Assembly: GCF_009765905.1 (NCBI RefSeq)
Contig: NZ_LMUO01000004.1
Location: 1-64,000 of the forward strand
From: Mucilaginibacter sp. L196
Lineage (GTDB): Bacteria; Bacteroidota; Bacteroidia; Sphingobacteriales; Sphingobacteriaceae
Reading direction: 5' to 3'
DNA length: 64,000 nt
Shown: positions 9,245-18,379 of the stretch, one piece after another
How the letters are laid out: each line of letters opens with the position of its first letter
Position numbering within the stretch: position 1 is the stretch's first letter
Notes under the pieces: model-generated
Told to the model about the DNA's origin: nothing
The model's input: the letters and a program-made list of their open reading frames with translations, nothing else
Database searches by the model: none
Made by a program: the position numbers and the translations under genes

Positions 9245-10291
9245 ATGAATATCGCGATACATCACTTCAGACTTATAGATACTATATCAAAAGACGGAAC
9301 CCTTACTAAAGCAGCCGCTACTTTGCACTTAACACAGTCGGCATTAAGCCACCAGTTAAAGGAGTTGGAAAAGGAATTAGGCATAGATGTATTCAATCGA
9401 AATGGCAAAAAATTACATTTATCTGAACAAGGCTATCGTTTTTTGCGTAGCTCGGAGAAAATATTAGCCGAATTGAAGTCGCTTGAAGAAGATATAAACA
9501 ACTATAAAAATGGCCAAACCAGCAAGTTATCCATCAGTATGCAATGTTATACTGCTTACCATTGGTTACCGGGCATTATAAAATACTATAAATCCCGCTG
9601 GCCAGATATTAACATTCAAATAATGTCGGAAGCTACCAGCCGTCCATTAGAATATTTAATGAATGGTGATTTAGATATAGGTATCATCCGTACCCAAATG
9701 GTAAATACCAAAATACGTTACGAACCTATTTTTAACGACAGGCTTACGGCTATCATCAGCAAAGATCATCCGCTTGCGCAAAAAGATGTAATAGAAATAG
9801 CTGATTTTCAAGACCAGGAATTGATTTTGCCCTTATATGATCCGTCATACCAGGATACGCCGATGATTGAATCATTAATACAGGCACAGCAGGTTAGGCC
9901 AAAAACACTACATCGTATACATTATACTGATGCAACCATTGAAATGGTAAACGCTAATTTGGGCATAAGCGTAATGGCCGACTGGATTGTTGAACCTTAT
10001 TTAAAAAATAAAAACATTGTTTCCAAGCCAATGCACCACAGCGTTGCCAGCCGATCATGGTTTGCGGCTACTTGTAAACAGACGCCTGCCATACAGAACT
10101 TTTTAGAGTGCCTGAAGATGTATTTCTCAGGGGCCGACATGAGCATCAACACAACTGAAAAAGAACAACTTATTAAACAACATTCTGTTAAAATACACTA
10201 TCCTGAAAAATTAGCAGCCGCTACCGCTGTTTTTACACGACCATCTGTAGCAGCCAGCACGACTCAGGAGTTTAAAAATTATCAGTATTAA
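9245..10291 (+). CDS. LysR-family transcriptional regulator, MetR-like
   Basis: The N-terminal winged helix-turn-helix (about residues 5-65, with TLTKAAATLHLTQSALSHQL) closely resembles MetR. A periplasmic-binding-fold sensor domain follows (about 90-290). At 348 residues it is about 45 longer than usual, with a basic, Ala/Thr-rich tail after 300. It is divergent from the RND efflux operon and shares a short promoter region with it, so it may regulate that operon; this is inference from position. A MetR role in methionine synthesis is the alternative, but no met gene is nearby. Confidence 0.9.
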   Translation: MNIAIHHFRLIDTISKDGTLTKAAATLHLTQSALSHQLKELEKELGIDVFNRNGKKLHLSEQGYRFLRSSEKILAELKSLEEDINNYKNGQTSKLSISMQCYTAYHWLPGIIKYYKSRWPDINIQIMSEATSRPLEYLMNGDLDIGIIRTQMVNTKIRYEPIFNDRLTAIISKDHPLAQKDVIEIADFQDQELILPLYDPSYQDTPMIESLIQAQQVRPKTLHRIHYTDATIEMVNANLGISVMADWIVEPYLKNKNIVSKPMHHSVASRSWFAATCKQTPAIQNFLECLKMYFSGADMSINTTEKEQLIKQHSVKIHYPEKLAAATAVFTRPSVAASTTQEFKNYQY

Positions 10292-10296
10292 TTTCA

Positions 10297-10324
10297 TTAA
10301 CCCCTCTTTACCCGGAGGGGTTAA
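10297..10324 (+). terminator. Hairpin after the LysR gene
   Basis: A perfect 10-base stem (TTAACCCCTC with GAGGGGTTAA) encloses an eight-base loop just past the LysR stop. It is followed by an AT-rich stretch without a true U run, so it may be a weak terminator. It also lies in the leader of the GH8 gene. Confidence 0.5.
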
Positions 10325-10337
10325 TAAATATCTACAG

Positions 10338-11552
10338 ATGAAGTTTTTTGGTTTGATATGTCTTTTTTTTCTCTGTCTTTCAGCGGATGCTCAATCGGCT
10401 TATGAGCCCTTCCCCCAACATGTACATTATACAAAGGGGGTTATCAACCCCAATAAAGTTCCTCAATCAAAATTAGATCAAACTGTAGAATCTTTTTATA
10501 ACCAATGGAAAAAACGATATATAAGATCAATCCCTCATAAGCAGGAAAGTTACATTTGGTTTGAAGACACGGATGGTAAACAATGCGTTTCCGAAGGGCA
10601 GGGTTACGGCATGGTCATAGTGGCCCTAATGGCCGGATTTGACCCATCAGCCCAAAACACATTTAATAATTTATACCGGTATTACCATGCACACCCCAGC
10701 AACCGGGGCCGCCATTTAATGGCATGGGCACAAAACACACACGATAAAGACATTGATGAAACATCGGCAAGTGATGGGGATATAGACATTGCTTATTCGC
10801 TATTACTAGCAAACGCACAATGGGGAAGCAAAGGCCCTATTAATTATTTACAGGAGGCGAAAATTACAATTGCTGATATTATGCGATATGACATCAACCG
10901 TAAAACATGGTCGGTTTTATTGAGCAATGGAGTTGAGGCTGACAGCAGAGACTATTTTGATACCCGGTCATCTGATTTTATGCCTGCTAATTTTAAAGCT
11001 TTTGAGAAGGTTACAGGTGATACCCGTTGGAAGAATGTTATAGATGATGAGTACAAGCTTTTTAGCTATATGCAAAAACAATACAGTCCGGATGCGGGAT
11101 TAGTCCCTGACTTTATAATACGTTTAAACAAAAAAGCAAAACCCGCCCCAGCGCACTACCTGGAATCGGTTTATGATGGTGATTATAATTACAATGCATG
11201 TCGCGTTCCATGGCGCATAGCTACCGACTATTTATTATCTGGTGATGGGCGGTCGAAAACATTTGTTCAAAAGATAAATCATTGGATCAGGGAGACAACC
11301 AGCAATAGCACTTATAACCTATCCGCAGGGTATACTTTAGCTGGCGATGATATTAAGGATAGCCATTTTGAAGCGTTAAGTTTTATAGCGCCATTCGCTG
11401 TATCGGCCATGGTTGATAAAAGTAACCAGCAATGGTTAAACAGCATATGGGATTATACCGTACAGTTTAAACTGAAAGATTTTGATTACTACGACAACAC
11501 TGTAAAAATGCTCGATATGCTTATCGTATCAGGCAATTACTGGAAGCCTTAG
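10338..11552 (+). CDS. Secreted glycoside hydrolase family 8
   Basis: This 404-residue protein has a signal peptide ending near SADAQS. It carries the family 8 motif SEGQGYGM with the likely acid Glu86, and ASDGDIDIAYSLLLA (about 144-158) with Asp146 and Asp148, matching the family 8 signature. Family 8 includes endoglucanases, lichenases, chitosanases and xylanases; the SEGQGYGM form fits the lichenase/chitosanase-like group better than the cellulose synthase-linked BcsZ group, but specificity is uncertain. No cellulose synthase gene is present. Its stop codon overlaps the stop of the convergent amine oxidase. Confidence 0.93.
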   Translation: MKFFGLICLFFLCLSADAQSAYEPFPQHVHYTKGVINPNKVPQSKLDQTVESFYNQWKKRYIRSIPHKQESYIWFEDTDGKQCVSEGQGYGMVIVALMAGFDPSAQNTFNNLYRYYHAHPSNRGRHLMAWAQNTHDKDIDETSASDGDIDIAYSLLLANAQWGSKGPINYLQEAKITIADIMRYDINRKTWSVLLSNGVEADSRDYFDTRSSDFMPANFKAFEKVTGDTRWKNVIDDEYKLFSYMQKQYSPDAGLVPDFIIRLNKKAKPAPAHYLESVYDGDYNYNACRVPWRIATDYLLSGDGRSKTFVQKINHWIRETTSNSTYNLSAGYTLAGDDIKDSHFEALSFIAPFAVSAMVDKSNQQWLNSIWDYTVQFKLKDFDYYDNTVKMLDMLIVSGNYWKP

Positions 11553-12865
11553 AATACCTGATGATTTAAAATCTTCTTTGCTACATTTTGGCCACTTGTT
11601 AAAGCAGCCTCCACAGTTCCCATTGCCGGGCCGTCATATAAATATTCACCTGCAAAAAACAGGGTATTATTAACCCCTGCATCTAATATCGTCCGGGCTT
11701 CGGGTGCAGCAACGGTATCATAACTATAAGAGCCGCGCGTAAACGGCTCAGCCGTCCAGTTCATAATATTTGAGGCTATTAATTTTGCTTTCAGCTCATC
11801 AACAGTTAGCTTAAATATATTGCTTAGCGATTGGAGGGCCTGTTGTAAAAGTTCTTCTGTAGTATCTTCCTTTTTTTCTGCTGCCCTTGGGCCACCTAAC
11901 CAACCAGTAAGTAATGTGGAATGCTTAGGGTATTGAGTCCACCAGGTAGGTATATTTTCATCTGATATTAAGAAGGCCATATCTTTCAAACTTTTCCCTG
12001 CCAGCATTTTGGTACCATTGTTTTCCCAGAAAGCATCTTTAAACTCCAGTAAAAATTTAATTATCGCACCAAAACCTAAATCATTTATAGCATTTATCTG
12101 CTCCTTTATAGCAGGATGAAATACCACCGCTCCTTTTTCGCCTCTGTTTGCTTGCAAAACACCAAGCGGCATCGCTATAATAATCTTTTCAGCGCTATAA
12201 ATTTCCCCCGAATCAGTGATCACCTTTACATCACCGGGCTTCCAGTCTATTTGCGTCACCACTGAATTTAAATAAACCTTACCCTCATGCTCTTTACATT
12301 TGTCGGCCAGGTAGTTGATCATGCTGCAATAACCATTATCTAAGCGGTGCTGGGCATCATCATCTTCATTATTCCATTCATTTCTTAAGGCAAAGGAACT
12401 CGCTTTCTTCGGATCAGCAGTATCATAACCCGCTACAAATTTTGATACACCATCCCGTAAACCAATATATTTCTCGCCCGGAAAATGCTTTTGTAAAAAA
12501 CTAGCAATATCAGTATCCTCCTCAAGTTCATTCAGTTTTTGCAATAGCAGCTCCCAGTTTTCAATAAACCCTTCATGATTAATAAAACGCCCTTTATCAT
12601 ATCTCACCATTTCTCCGCCGGCGGCGCTGTATTTAATATTGGCCTCTTTTAATAAATTTAAGGTCACGGGTAAATTACCGTGAATAAACTCAGCACCCAG
12701 TTCGGCATGCTTAAAAAAAGACTCATGACTTATGGTATGAATACGACCACCTGTATGGTTGCGTGCCTCCAGTACTATTACCTTCCTGCCCGATGCCGAA
12801 AGCCTGTAAGCCGCCATTAAACCCGCGGCACCCGCGCCTATTATTAATATATCTGTGGTCTGCAT
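11549..12865 (-). CDS. Flavin monoamine oxidase family protein
   Basis: This 438-residue FAD enzyme begins with the dinucleotide motif IIGAGAAGLMAAYRL and EARNHTGGRIHT, typical of amine oxidases. The C-terminal FAD segment FFAGEYLYDGPAMGTVEAAL is at about 405-425. The family oxidises amines or polyamines and includes demethylases and desaturases. There is no signal peptide, so it is probably cytoplasmic. The substrate is unknown. It overlaps the GH8 gene tail to tail by four bases and stands alone in transcription. Confidence 0.9.
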   Translation of the reverse strand: MQTTDILIIGAGAAGLMAAYRLSASGRKVIVLEARNHTGGRIHTISHESFFKHAELGAEFIHGNLPVTLNLLKEANIKYSAAGGEMVRYDKGRFINHEGFIENWELLLQKLNELEEDTDIASFLQKHFPGEKYIGLRDGVSKFVAGYDTADPKKASSFALRNEWNNEDDDAQHRLDNGYCSMINYLADKCKEHEGKVYLNSVVTQIDWKPGDVKVITDSGEIYSAEKIIIAMPLGVLQANRGEKGAVVFHPAIKEQINAINDLGFGAIIKFLLEFKDAFWENNGTKMLAGKSLKDMAFLISDENIPTWWTQYPKHSTLLTGWLGGPRAAEKKEDTTEELLQQALQSLSNIFKLTVDELKAKLIASNIMNWTAEPFTRGSYSYDTVAAPEARTILDAGVNNTLFFAGEYLYDGPAMGTVEAALTSGQNVAKKILNHQVF

Positions 12866-13598
12866 TAATTATACCCGTATTAGCAAAAATCAATTTGCAC
12901 AAATAACCAGCCACCTTTCATTAAAACGACCATTTTACTGAAATAACGTTGCATTTAACTGTTGAACAAATCCGTTTTCCAGCAACCCGATTAGCTGTAC
13001 TGTATCGCGGTACAGGTGAAACAAGTGGTACATTTGGTACACTTTTAGCCTCAAAAATGCCCTAAAAAGTATTAAAAAGCGGGTTTTTAACTCCTTTTCG
13101 AATGTATTTTCAGCGCAAAAACAGCATATTTCACCTAAATAACAGCCAAAAAACGAATAATTTTGTCGTTTTTACCTCATTTTCGATCAAAAAACGATAG
13201 TTTTTATACTTGTTAGAATTAATTCTGGTACACTGAAACCGAAGTTCCAAAGCGCGCAAAAGCCCGACGGAAAACCGGTCCATGTCACACTGAGGTACTC
13301 GAAGTGTGGCCCTGTGGGCATAAGGTTTTTCCGTCTTGAATTATTCACCTGTTATTTGTTTTTTTAAGGTGTTCATGAGACGCTCCGCTTAGTTTTTGGT
13401 TCTTTTGTGTCAAGACAAAACGGCGAAGCCATCTTGAGCTCCATCAAAAAAATAAACACACTGCGAAAAACTACTAGCCCAGCGGCAATGAGCGGACAGA
13501 ATAATTTATAAAACGAAAATATTTCTATTTTTCTCTGTAAGAAGGGGATTGCCATGCTCCGCTCGCAATGACGATGAATAATTAACCTGACATTCAAC
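12866..13598. other. Gene-free region with short repeats
   Basis: There is no convincing gene in these 733 bases. From 12995 to 13041 a small palindrome (CTGTAC with GTACAG) overlaps GGTACA units at 13009, 13027 and 13036, with another at 13227. CAAAAAACGA occurs at 13147 and 13188, with an inverted TCGTTTTT at 13166. From 13263 to 13338 lies a hairpin-type repeat. From 13540 to 13575 lies a half copy of the GATTGC/TCGCAATGAC repeat seen again near 47.7 kb. A 78-codon minus frame at 13373-13609 is repeat-derived. Confidence 0.6.
13263..13338. repeat. Hairpin repeat with GACGGAAAA arms
   Basis: The arms GACGGAAAACC (left) and GGTTTTTCCGTC (right) pair around a loop that itself contains CACAC and GTGTG arms. 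It has the form of a dispersed bacterial interspersed element. No other full copy was found in this window. Confidence 0.5.
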
Positions 13599-14252
13599 CT
13601 ACTCTTCACTCAAAGCCTCTGCAATTTCCATAAAACCTTTTTCACGGGCAAGGTCAGCAGGTAATTTGCCACCTTCCATACGGATATTTATATCGGCATT
13701 GTTCTCCAACAACAATATCAGTAACTCAAGATTTCCATTTTGCGCGGCAGAGTGTATTGGCGTAACGCCAGCCTGTTGCCTTACGTTAATATTGGCTCCG
13801 CTCTCAATTAACAAAGCGGCAATATCGGTATGGTTGCCTGCCGCGGCAGAATGTATAGGATATACATTATAGCCATTGTTTGATGCCATGTTAACATCGG
13901 CTCCTTTTAAAATCAGGAAACGGGCGATTTCATATTGACCAAAATAACAGGCTAAGCCAAGCGGTGTAAAACCATCTTCGGCATAATAATTTATAGCATC
14001 AGGATAGGTATAAACCAGATGAGCAACCACATCAAATTTTCCTGCAGCAACAGCTTCAAACAAATTCACCTCATCAATATACTTCATTAAAAAAGCGGTA
14101 ACCTCCGGCTTTTTATAGTAGCATGAAAGCATTAATGGTGATACATGGTGACTGGTCGTGGTTTTTGCAAGTGCAGGATTTTGAGTCAATAAAGTATTCA
14201 GACCTACTAAATCACCTGTTATAATATATTGTTCAAGTTGATTCTGATTCAT
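13599..14252 (-). CDS. Ankyrin repeat protein
   Basis: This 217-residue protein has about five ankyrin repeats. Clear units include DGFTPLGLACYFGQYEIARFL, NGYNVYPIHSAAAGNHTDIAALL and AGVTPIHSAAQNGNLELLILL. Such repeats mediate protein contacts. There is no signal peptide or membrane segment, so it is likely cytoplasmic. It is divergent from ftsK across a 175-base AT-rich region. The partner is unknown. Confidence 0.88.
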   Translation of the reverse strand: MNQNQLEQYIITGDLVGLNTLLTQNPALAKTTTSHHVSPLMLSCYYKKPEVTAFLMKYIDEVNLFEAVAAGKFDVVAHLVYTYPDAINYYAEDGFTPLGLACYFGQYEIARFLILKGADVNMASNNGYNVYPIHSAAAGNHTDIAALLIESGANINVRQQAGVTPIHSAAQNGNLELLILLLENNADINIRMEGGKLPADLAREKGFMEIAEALSEE

Positions 14253-14396
14253 CCTTATTCTAATCGTTTTGTTATCAATGCAATTTATATTTATTGCGCA
14301 TAGAATCTATATCCGTTGTACGCAGAATAAACATCTTAGTTCTAAGATAAGTAAAAATTAAAAATTTAGCGCCAAATAAGTTTAATCTATTAACTT

Positions 14397-14404
14397 TATA
14401 TTTG
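14397..14404 (+). promoter_or_regulatory. -7 element of ftsK
   Basis: TATATTTG fits TAnnTTTG exactly and lies 24 bases before the ATG at 14428. Confidence 0.65.
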
Positions 14405-14427
14405 TAAGCTAAACGCTGTATACAGGG

Positions 14428-16992
14428 ATGCCGGTAAAAGGAAATCAGTTCAAATCAAATAGTTTTAAAGAAGATAACGAGCCTCGCCAAAGCGCAAAAA
14501 GCGAGAAGGAAAAGTATGCAAGGGCTAAAGTGCCTAAAATGCCAACCTTTGACCTTAGTAACGGGCGATTGGTGAAAATTGTGGGCCTGTTTTTCCTGAT
14601 TCTAACTATCTTTTTCCTGGTTGCATTCACCTCCTACCTATTCACCTGGCAGCAGGATCAAAGCTATGTTTCGCCTGCCAATGGCGGATGGCACAACCTG
14701 TTTAAAACCACACAGGAATTGCAGGACAATGGTATAAAAAGCCCCGTAGTTGAAAACTGGCTGGGCAAATTCGGCGCACTACTATCTGATCAGTTTATTT
14801 ACGAGTGGTTTGGTATTGCCTCCTTTATTTTTGTATTTGTATTTTTTGTGATAGGCTACCGTATGCTGTTTAAGGTAAGGCTTTTCTCTATCCCAAGAAC
14901 ACTGGGCTATTCATTTTTCTGCATTATATTTCTTTCCATTTTTATTGGGTTCATTCATGCTTTTATTGGTGATTACCCACACATGCTGGAGGGTGGCTTC
15001 GGCTACTGGACAAACCTGTTGCTTGATGCGCAGATTGGGCAAACAGGCACCGGGGGTATTTTGATATTTGCAGCGCTAACCGTATTGATCATCGCTTACA
15101 ATATTGATTTTAAATTCCCTGAAAGAAAAATAAAAGTCTCCCCAACCGGGGGAGATTTAGAGGGGGCTACTGTGGAAGTTCTTCCGGCTGATCCTATTGA
15201 ATTATCGGAAGAAGAACCATCACTGCCTGTAGAATGGCCCCGCAATACAAACCGCGCCACTAATACTAATATAACCAGGCCAGTTGAGCCCCTGGTTCAA
15301 AACCCTATATTTCATGAACCTGTTGTGTTAACACCCGATCCGGCAAACGCGCATGAACCTGAATTTGAAAGCGAAATACCATTAACCGTGGCAGTTGACA
15401 GGCCGATGCCTATACTCAACATCGAAAAAAGTGATGATGATAAGGCAAGGGATTTAGTAGCCCAATTTGGTGCTTATGATCCAAAACTTGATCTGGCTAA
15501 ATACAAATATCCAACACTTGATCTACTGGAGAATTACGGCTCCAACAAAATATCGGTAAACTCTGATGAACTGGAAGCCAACAAAAACAAAATTGTTGAA
15601 ACGCTGAATCATTACAACATCGAGATTGATAAGATCAAAGCAACCATTGGCCCAACAGTTACCTTGTATGAGATCATCCCCGCTCCCGGCGTTCGTATCT
15701 CTAAAATAAAAAATCTGGAAGACGATATAGCTTTGAGCCTTGCCGCTTTGGGTATCCGTATCATAGCCCCTATGCCGGGTAAAGGAACTATCGGTATCGA
15801 AGTACCTAACCAAAACCCGGAAATGGTTTCTATGCGGTCGGTATTATCAACCGAAAAATGGCAGAATAATACCATGGATTTGCCCATCGCCTTAGGTAAA
15901 ACTATATCAAACGAGGTATTTATTGCCGATTTGGCTAAGATGCCTCACTTATTGGTTGCTGGTGCTACCGGTCAGGGTAAATCGGTTGGTATCAACGCCA
16001 TATTAGTTTCACTACTTTATAAAAAGCACCCAGCCGAGTTAAAATTTGTTTTGGTCGATCCTAAAAAGGTGGAGTTAACTTTATTCCGCAAAATAGAAAG
16101 ACACTTCCTGGCAAAATTGCCGGATGAAGCAGATGCAATTATCACCGATACTAAAAAAGTGGTAAACACGCTAAATTCTTTATGTATCGAGATGGATCAG
16201 CGTTATGATCTATTGAAGGATGCACAGGTACGTAACCTAAAAGAATACAACGCCAAATATGTTAGCCGCAAAATAAGCGACCCGGAGAAACATCGTTACC
16301 TGCCATTCATCGTACTAATTATTGATGAGTTTGCCGACTTAATGATGACTGCTGGCAAAGAGGTTGAAATGCCGATTGCACGTATAGCGCAGTTAGCCCG
16401 TGCGGTCGGTATTCACTTGGTTATCGCTACACAACGCCCATCAGTAAACGTAATTACTGGTACCATCAAAGCTAACTTCCCGGCTCGTTTGGCATTCAGG
16501 GTATTATCTAAAATAGATTCACGTACGATATTAGATGCGGGTGGTGCAGATCAGTTGATCGGTCGTGGTGATATGCTGATGTCTACCGGCAGCGATTTGA
16601 TACGCCTGCAATGCGCATTTGTGGATACACCGGAGGTAGAGCGGATATCTGATTTTATTGGCAGCCAACAAGGCTATCCAAGCGCTATGCACCTGCCCGA
16701 ATATGTTGGCGAAGGCGAAGCCAGCAGCAGCTCTAAAGAATATGACCCGGATAATCGCGACCCGATGTTTGAAGATGCCGCCAGGTTAATCGTAATGCAT
16801 CAGCAGGGTTCTACCTCGCTTATCCAACGCAAAATGAAACTGGGCTATAACCGTGCAGGCCGTATCATTGATCAACTAGAAGCCGCAGGCATAGTTGGCC
16901 CATTTGAAGGCAGCAAGGCACGCGAGGTATTATATCCTGATGAATATAGTTTAGAAAGATATTTAGAAACACTGGATAAGCCGAAGGGATAG
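14428..16992 (+). CDS. ftsK: FtsK/SpoIIIE DNA translocase
   Basis: This 854-residue membrane ATPase moves chromosomal DNA through the closing septum and helps resolve dimers. Several N-terminal membrane helices lie at about residues 48-230. A linker of about 150 residues leads to the alpha/beta motor, with Walker A GATGQGKSVG near 515, Walker B IVLIIDEFADL near 630, and a C-terminal winged-helix gamma domain (about 785-850) that reads KOPS-like sites. Residues about 236-247 (KVSPTGGDLEGA) are encoded by a copy of a dispersed intergenic repeat, inserted in frame at the membrane-linker junction. It has its own promoter. Confidence 0.95.
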   Translation: MPVKGNQFKSNSFKEDNEPRQSAKSEKEKYARAKVPKMPTFDLSNGRLVKIVGLFFLILTIFFLVAFTSYLFTWQQDQSYVSPANGGWHNLFKTTQELQDNGIKSPVVENWLGKFGALLSDQFIYEWFGIASFIFVFVFFVIGYRMLFKVRLFSIPRTLGYSFFCIIFLSIFIGFIHAFIGDYPHMLEGGFGYWTNLLLDAQIGQTGTGGILIFAALTVLIIAYNIDFKFPERKIKVSPTGGDLEGATVEVLPADPIELSEEEPSLPVEWPRNTNRATNTNITRPVEPLVQNPIFHEPVVLTPDPANAHEPEFESEIPLTVAVDRPMPILNIEKSDDDKARDLVAQFGAYDPKLDLAKYKYPTLDLLENYGSNKISVNSDELEANKNKIVETLNHYNIEIDKIKATIGPTVTLYEIIPAPGVRISKIKNLEDDIALSLAALGIRIIAPMPGKGTIGIEVPNQNPEMVSMRSVLSTEKWQNNTMDLPIALGKTISNEVFIADLAKMPHLLVAGATGQGKSVGINAILVSLLYKKHPAELKFVLVDPKKVELTLFRKIERHFLAKLPDEADAIITDTKKVVNTLNSLCIEMDQRYDLLKDAQVRNLKEYNAKYVSRKISDPEKHRYLPFIVLIIDEFADLMMTAGKEVEMPIARIAQLARAVGIHLVIATQRPSVNVITGTIKANFPARLAFRVLSKIDSRTILDAGGADQLIGRGDMLMSTGSDLIRLQCAFVDTPEVERISDFIGSQQGYPSAMHLPEYVGEGEASSSSKEYDPDNRDPMFEDAARLIVMHQQGSTSLIQRKMKLGYNRAGRIIDQLEAAGIVGPFEGSKAREVLYPDEYSLERYLETLDKPKG
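15134..15169 (+). repeat. Dispersed repeat half-element inside ftsK
   Basis: Bases 15134-15169 match, with only two or three differences, the half-elements at about 23762-23798 and (reverse) 35713-35750. The shared core reads AGTCTCC then CCGGGGGAGATTTAG then AGGGGGCT. In ftsK it stays in frame and encodes KVSPTGGDLEGA in the linker. The other copies are intergenic, so this one appears to have entered a coding region. Confidence 0.8.
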
Positions 16993-17016
16993 GTTAGAAT
17001 GTTCTCTATCCCGCCT

Positions 17017-17309
17017 TTCTTTGTACACCCTGTTTGTCATTCTGAGCGCAGCGAAGAATCTAATAACTTTGCTCAACGCCATATATACCGGATAGATTCT
17101 TCACTCCGTTCAGAATGACAAATGTAAAAGTAATGACAAAGGAATTAAACCTTACAAACAGAATGTTCTTTGTACACCCTGTTTGTCATTCTGAGCGCAG
17201 AGAAGAATCTAATAACTTTGCTCAACGCCATATATACCGGATAGATTCTTCACTCCGTTCAGAATGACAAATAAACGAATGCTGCATAAAGGAATTAAAC
17301 CTTACAAAC
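17017..17309. repeat. Tandem duplication carrying hairpin repeat family 1
   Basis: Two direct copies (17017-17160 and 17166-17309, period 149) fill most of the 370 bases between ftsK and lolA, and no gene lies there. Each holds a palindromic element (17033-17123 and 17182-17272) with arms GTCATTCTGAGCGCAG-type and CAGAATGAC, plus GAAGAATCT and AGATTCTTC. Copies differ at one arm base and in a 15-base stretch just after the palindrome (from 17124 and 17273) that is unrelated between copies. Confidence 0.85.
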
Positions 17310-17362
17310 ATCTAACCCTCTAAACTGTATATTTAGCAAATACATCCACCCCCCAAAAAAAA

Positions 17363-18046
17363 ATGAAAAGAATTACTTTATACTTATTATTAGTTTTAGG
17401 AATAAACACTACTGCATTCGCCCAAAAAGATGCTGAAGCGAAAGTTATTTTAAACCAGGTAAGCGCCAAATACAAAGCCTACAACATTGTAAAAAGTGAT
17501 TTTACATTTGTGATAGACAACCCACAAGCTCAGGAAACACAAACTCAGGAAGGAACCATCATTGTTCAGTCCAAAACCAATAAGTATAAGTTAAGCCTTT
17601 ACAGTCAGGATCCTACCGCTAAAAATCAGGTTGAACAGGAAATAATAACCGATGGCAAAAACCAATGGACTTATACCAAAAAAGACAAAGAAGTACAACT
17701 AAACAAAGTTGATAATACCGACCAAAATTTCAACCCGGCACAGATCTTCACGATGTATGAGAAGGGCTACAAGTACATTTACACCGGCAGCGAAACCCTA
17801 AAAGGCCGCGTTTACCAAATCATCGACCTTACACCTGAGGATATCGATAAGTCTTTTTTCAAGATCAGGCTGATGATCGATAAAACCAAAAAACAGATCT
17901 ATAGCGCCCTTATATTTGATAAATCAGGTAATAAATACAGCTACACCATCAAAACATTTGTACCTAATGTACAAGTCCCTGAAAGCACCTTTACTTTCGA
18001 TACCAAAGCGCATCCTGGCGTTGAGGTTGTGGATTTGAGACAGTAA
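17363..18046 (+). CDS. LolA-like outer-membrane lipoprotein carrier
   Basis: This 227-residue protein has a signal peptide ending near TTAFAQ and then a LolA-fold beta sheet. LolA carries lipoproteins across the periplasm to the outer membrane. Bacteroidota usually have such a gene next to ftsK, which is the arrangement here, and this supports the call. The start is preceded by a run of C and A residues, a leader type seen before several genes in the window. The two genes are separated by a repeat duplication of about 300 bases. Confidence 0.85.
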   Translation: MKRITLYLLLVLGINTTAFAQKDAEAKVILNQVSAKYKAYNIVKSDFTFVIDNPQAQETQTQEGTIIVQSKTNKYKLSLYSQDPTAKNQVEQEIITDGKNQWTYTKKDKEVQLNKVDNTDQNFNPAQIFTMYEKGYKYIYTGSETLKGRVYQIIDLTPEDIDKSFFKIRLMIDKTKKQIYSALIFDKSGNKYSYTIKTFVPNVQVPESTFTFDTKAHPGVEVVDLRQ

Positions 18047-18094
18047 ATTTACCTTTAGATTGGTTTAGGCATCGTTAAATTCAATCCCGAATCG

Positions 18095-18102
18095 TAAATT
18101 TG
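18095..18102 (+). promoter_or_regulatory. -7 element before the 18.1 kb small gene
   Basis: TAAATTTG matches TAnnTTTG but ends only four bases before the ATG at 18107. Since transcripts from such promoters begin a few bases past the element, the message would be almost leaderless, or translation begins at a later Met. Confidence 0.5.
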
Positions 18103-18106
18103 AATA

Positions 18107-18379
18107 ATGCTATCCCTCACTAACCACACACTTGAAAAACTGGAAATGCTGTTAAAAACAGCAGGTTACAAGGTGAGGTACGAGAAAGGTAATTTTAAAA
18201 CAAATGCCTGCCTATTGCAAAACAGTAAGGTAATTGTGATCAACAAATTCTCGAACCTCGAGAGCAGGATAAATTCTATAACCGAACTGGCACGCGAGCT
18301 GGAAATTGATTATAAACTTTTGGATGATAAACAGGTTGCATTTTTGCAGCAACTAAAACAAACTAACCTGCAATTGTGA
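18107..18379 (+). CDS. Conserved small protein upstream of metallo-hydrolase
   Basis: I recognise no named family with certainty. The 90-residue protein has no signal peptide and looks like a mixed alpha/beta fold with a helical C-terminal half. Its stop overlaps the start of the metallo-hydrolase gene (GTGA), a sign of translational coupling. The start sits almost on top of the promoter element; Met14 at 18146 is an alternative start. It may be a partner of the downstream enzyme, which is inference from coupling alone. Confidence 0.75.
   Translation: MLSLTNHTLEKLEMLLKTAGYKVRYEKGNFKTNACLLQNSKVIVINKFSNLESRINSITELARELEIDYKLLDDKQVAFLQQLKQTNLQL

Noticed and set aside
13373..13609. 78-codon minus-strand frame reading HRHCERSMAIP and CLDTKEPK
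   Set aside because: It is made of repeat sequence; such phrases arise from translating dispersed hairpin elements, and it overlaps the end of the ankyrin gene.
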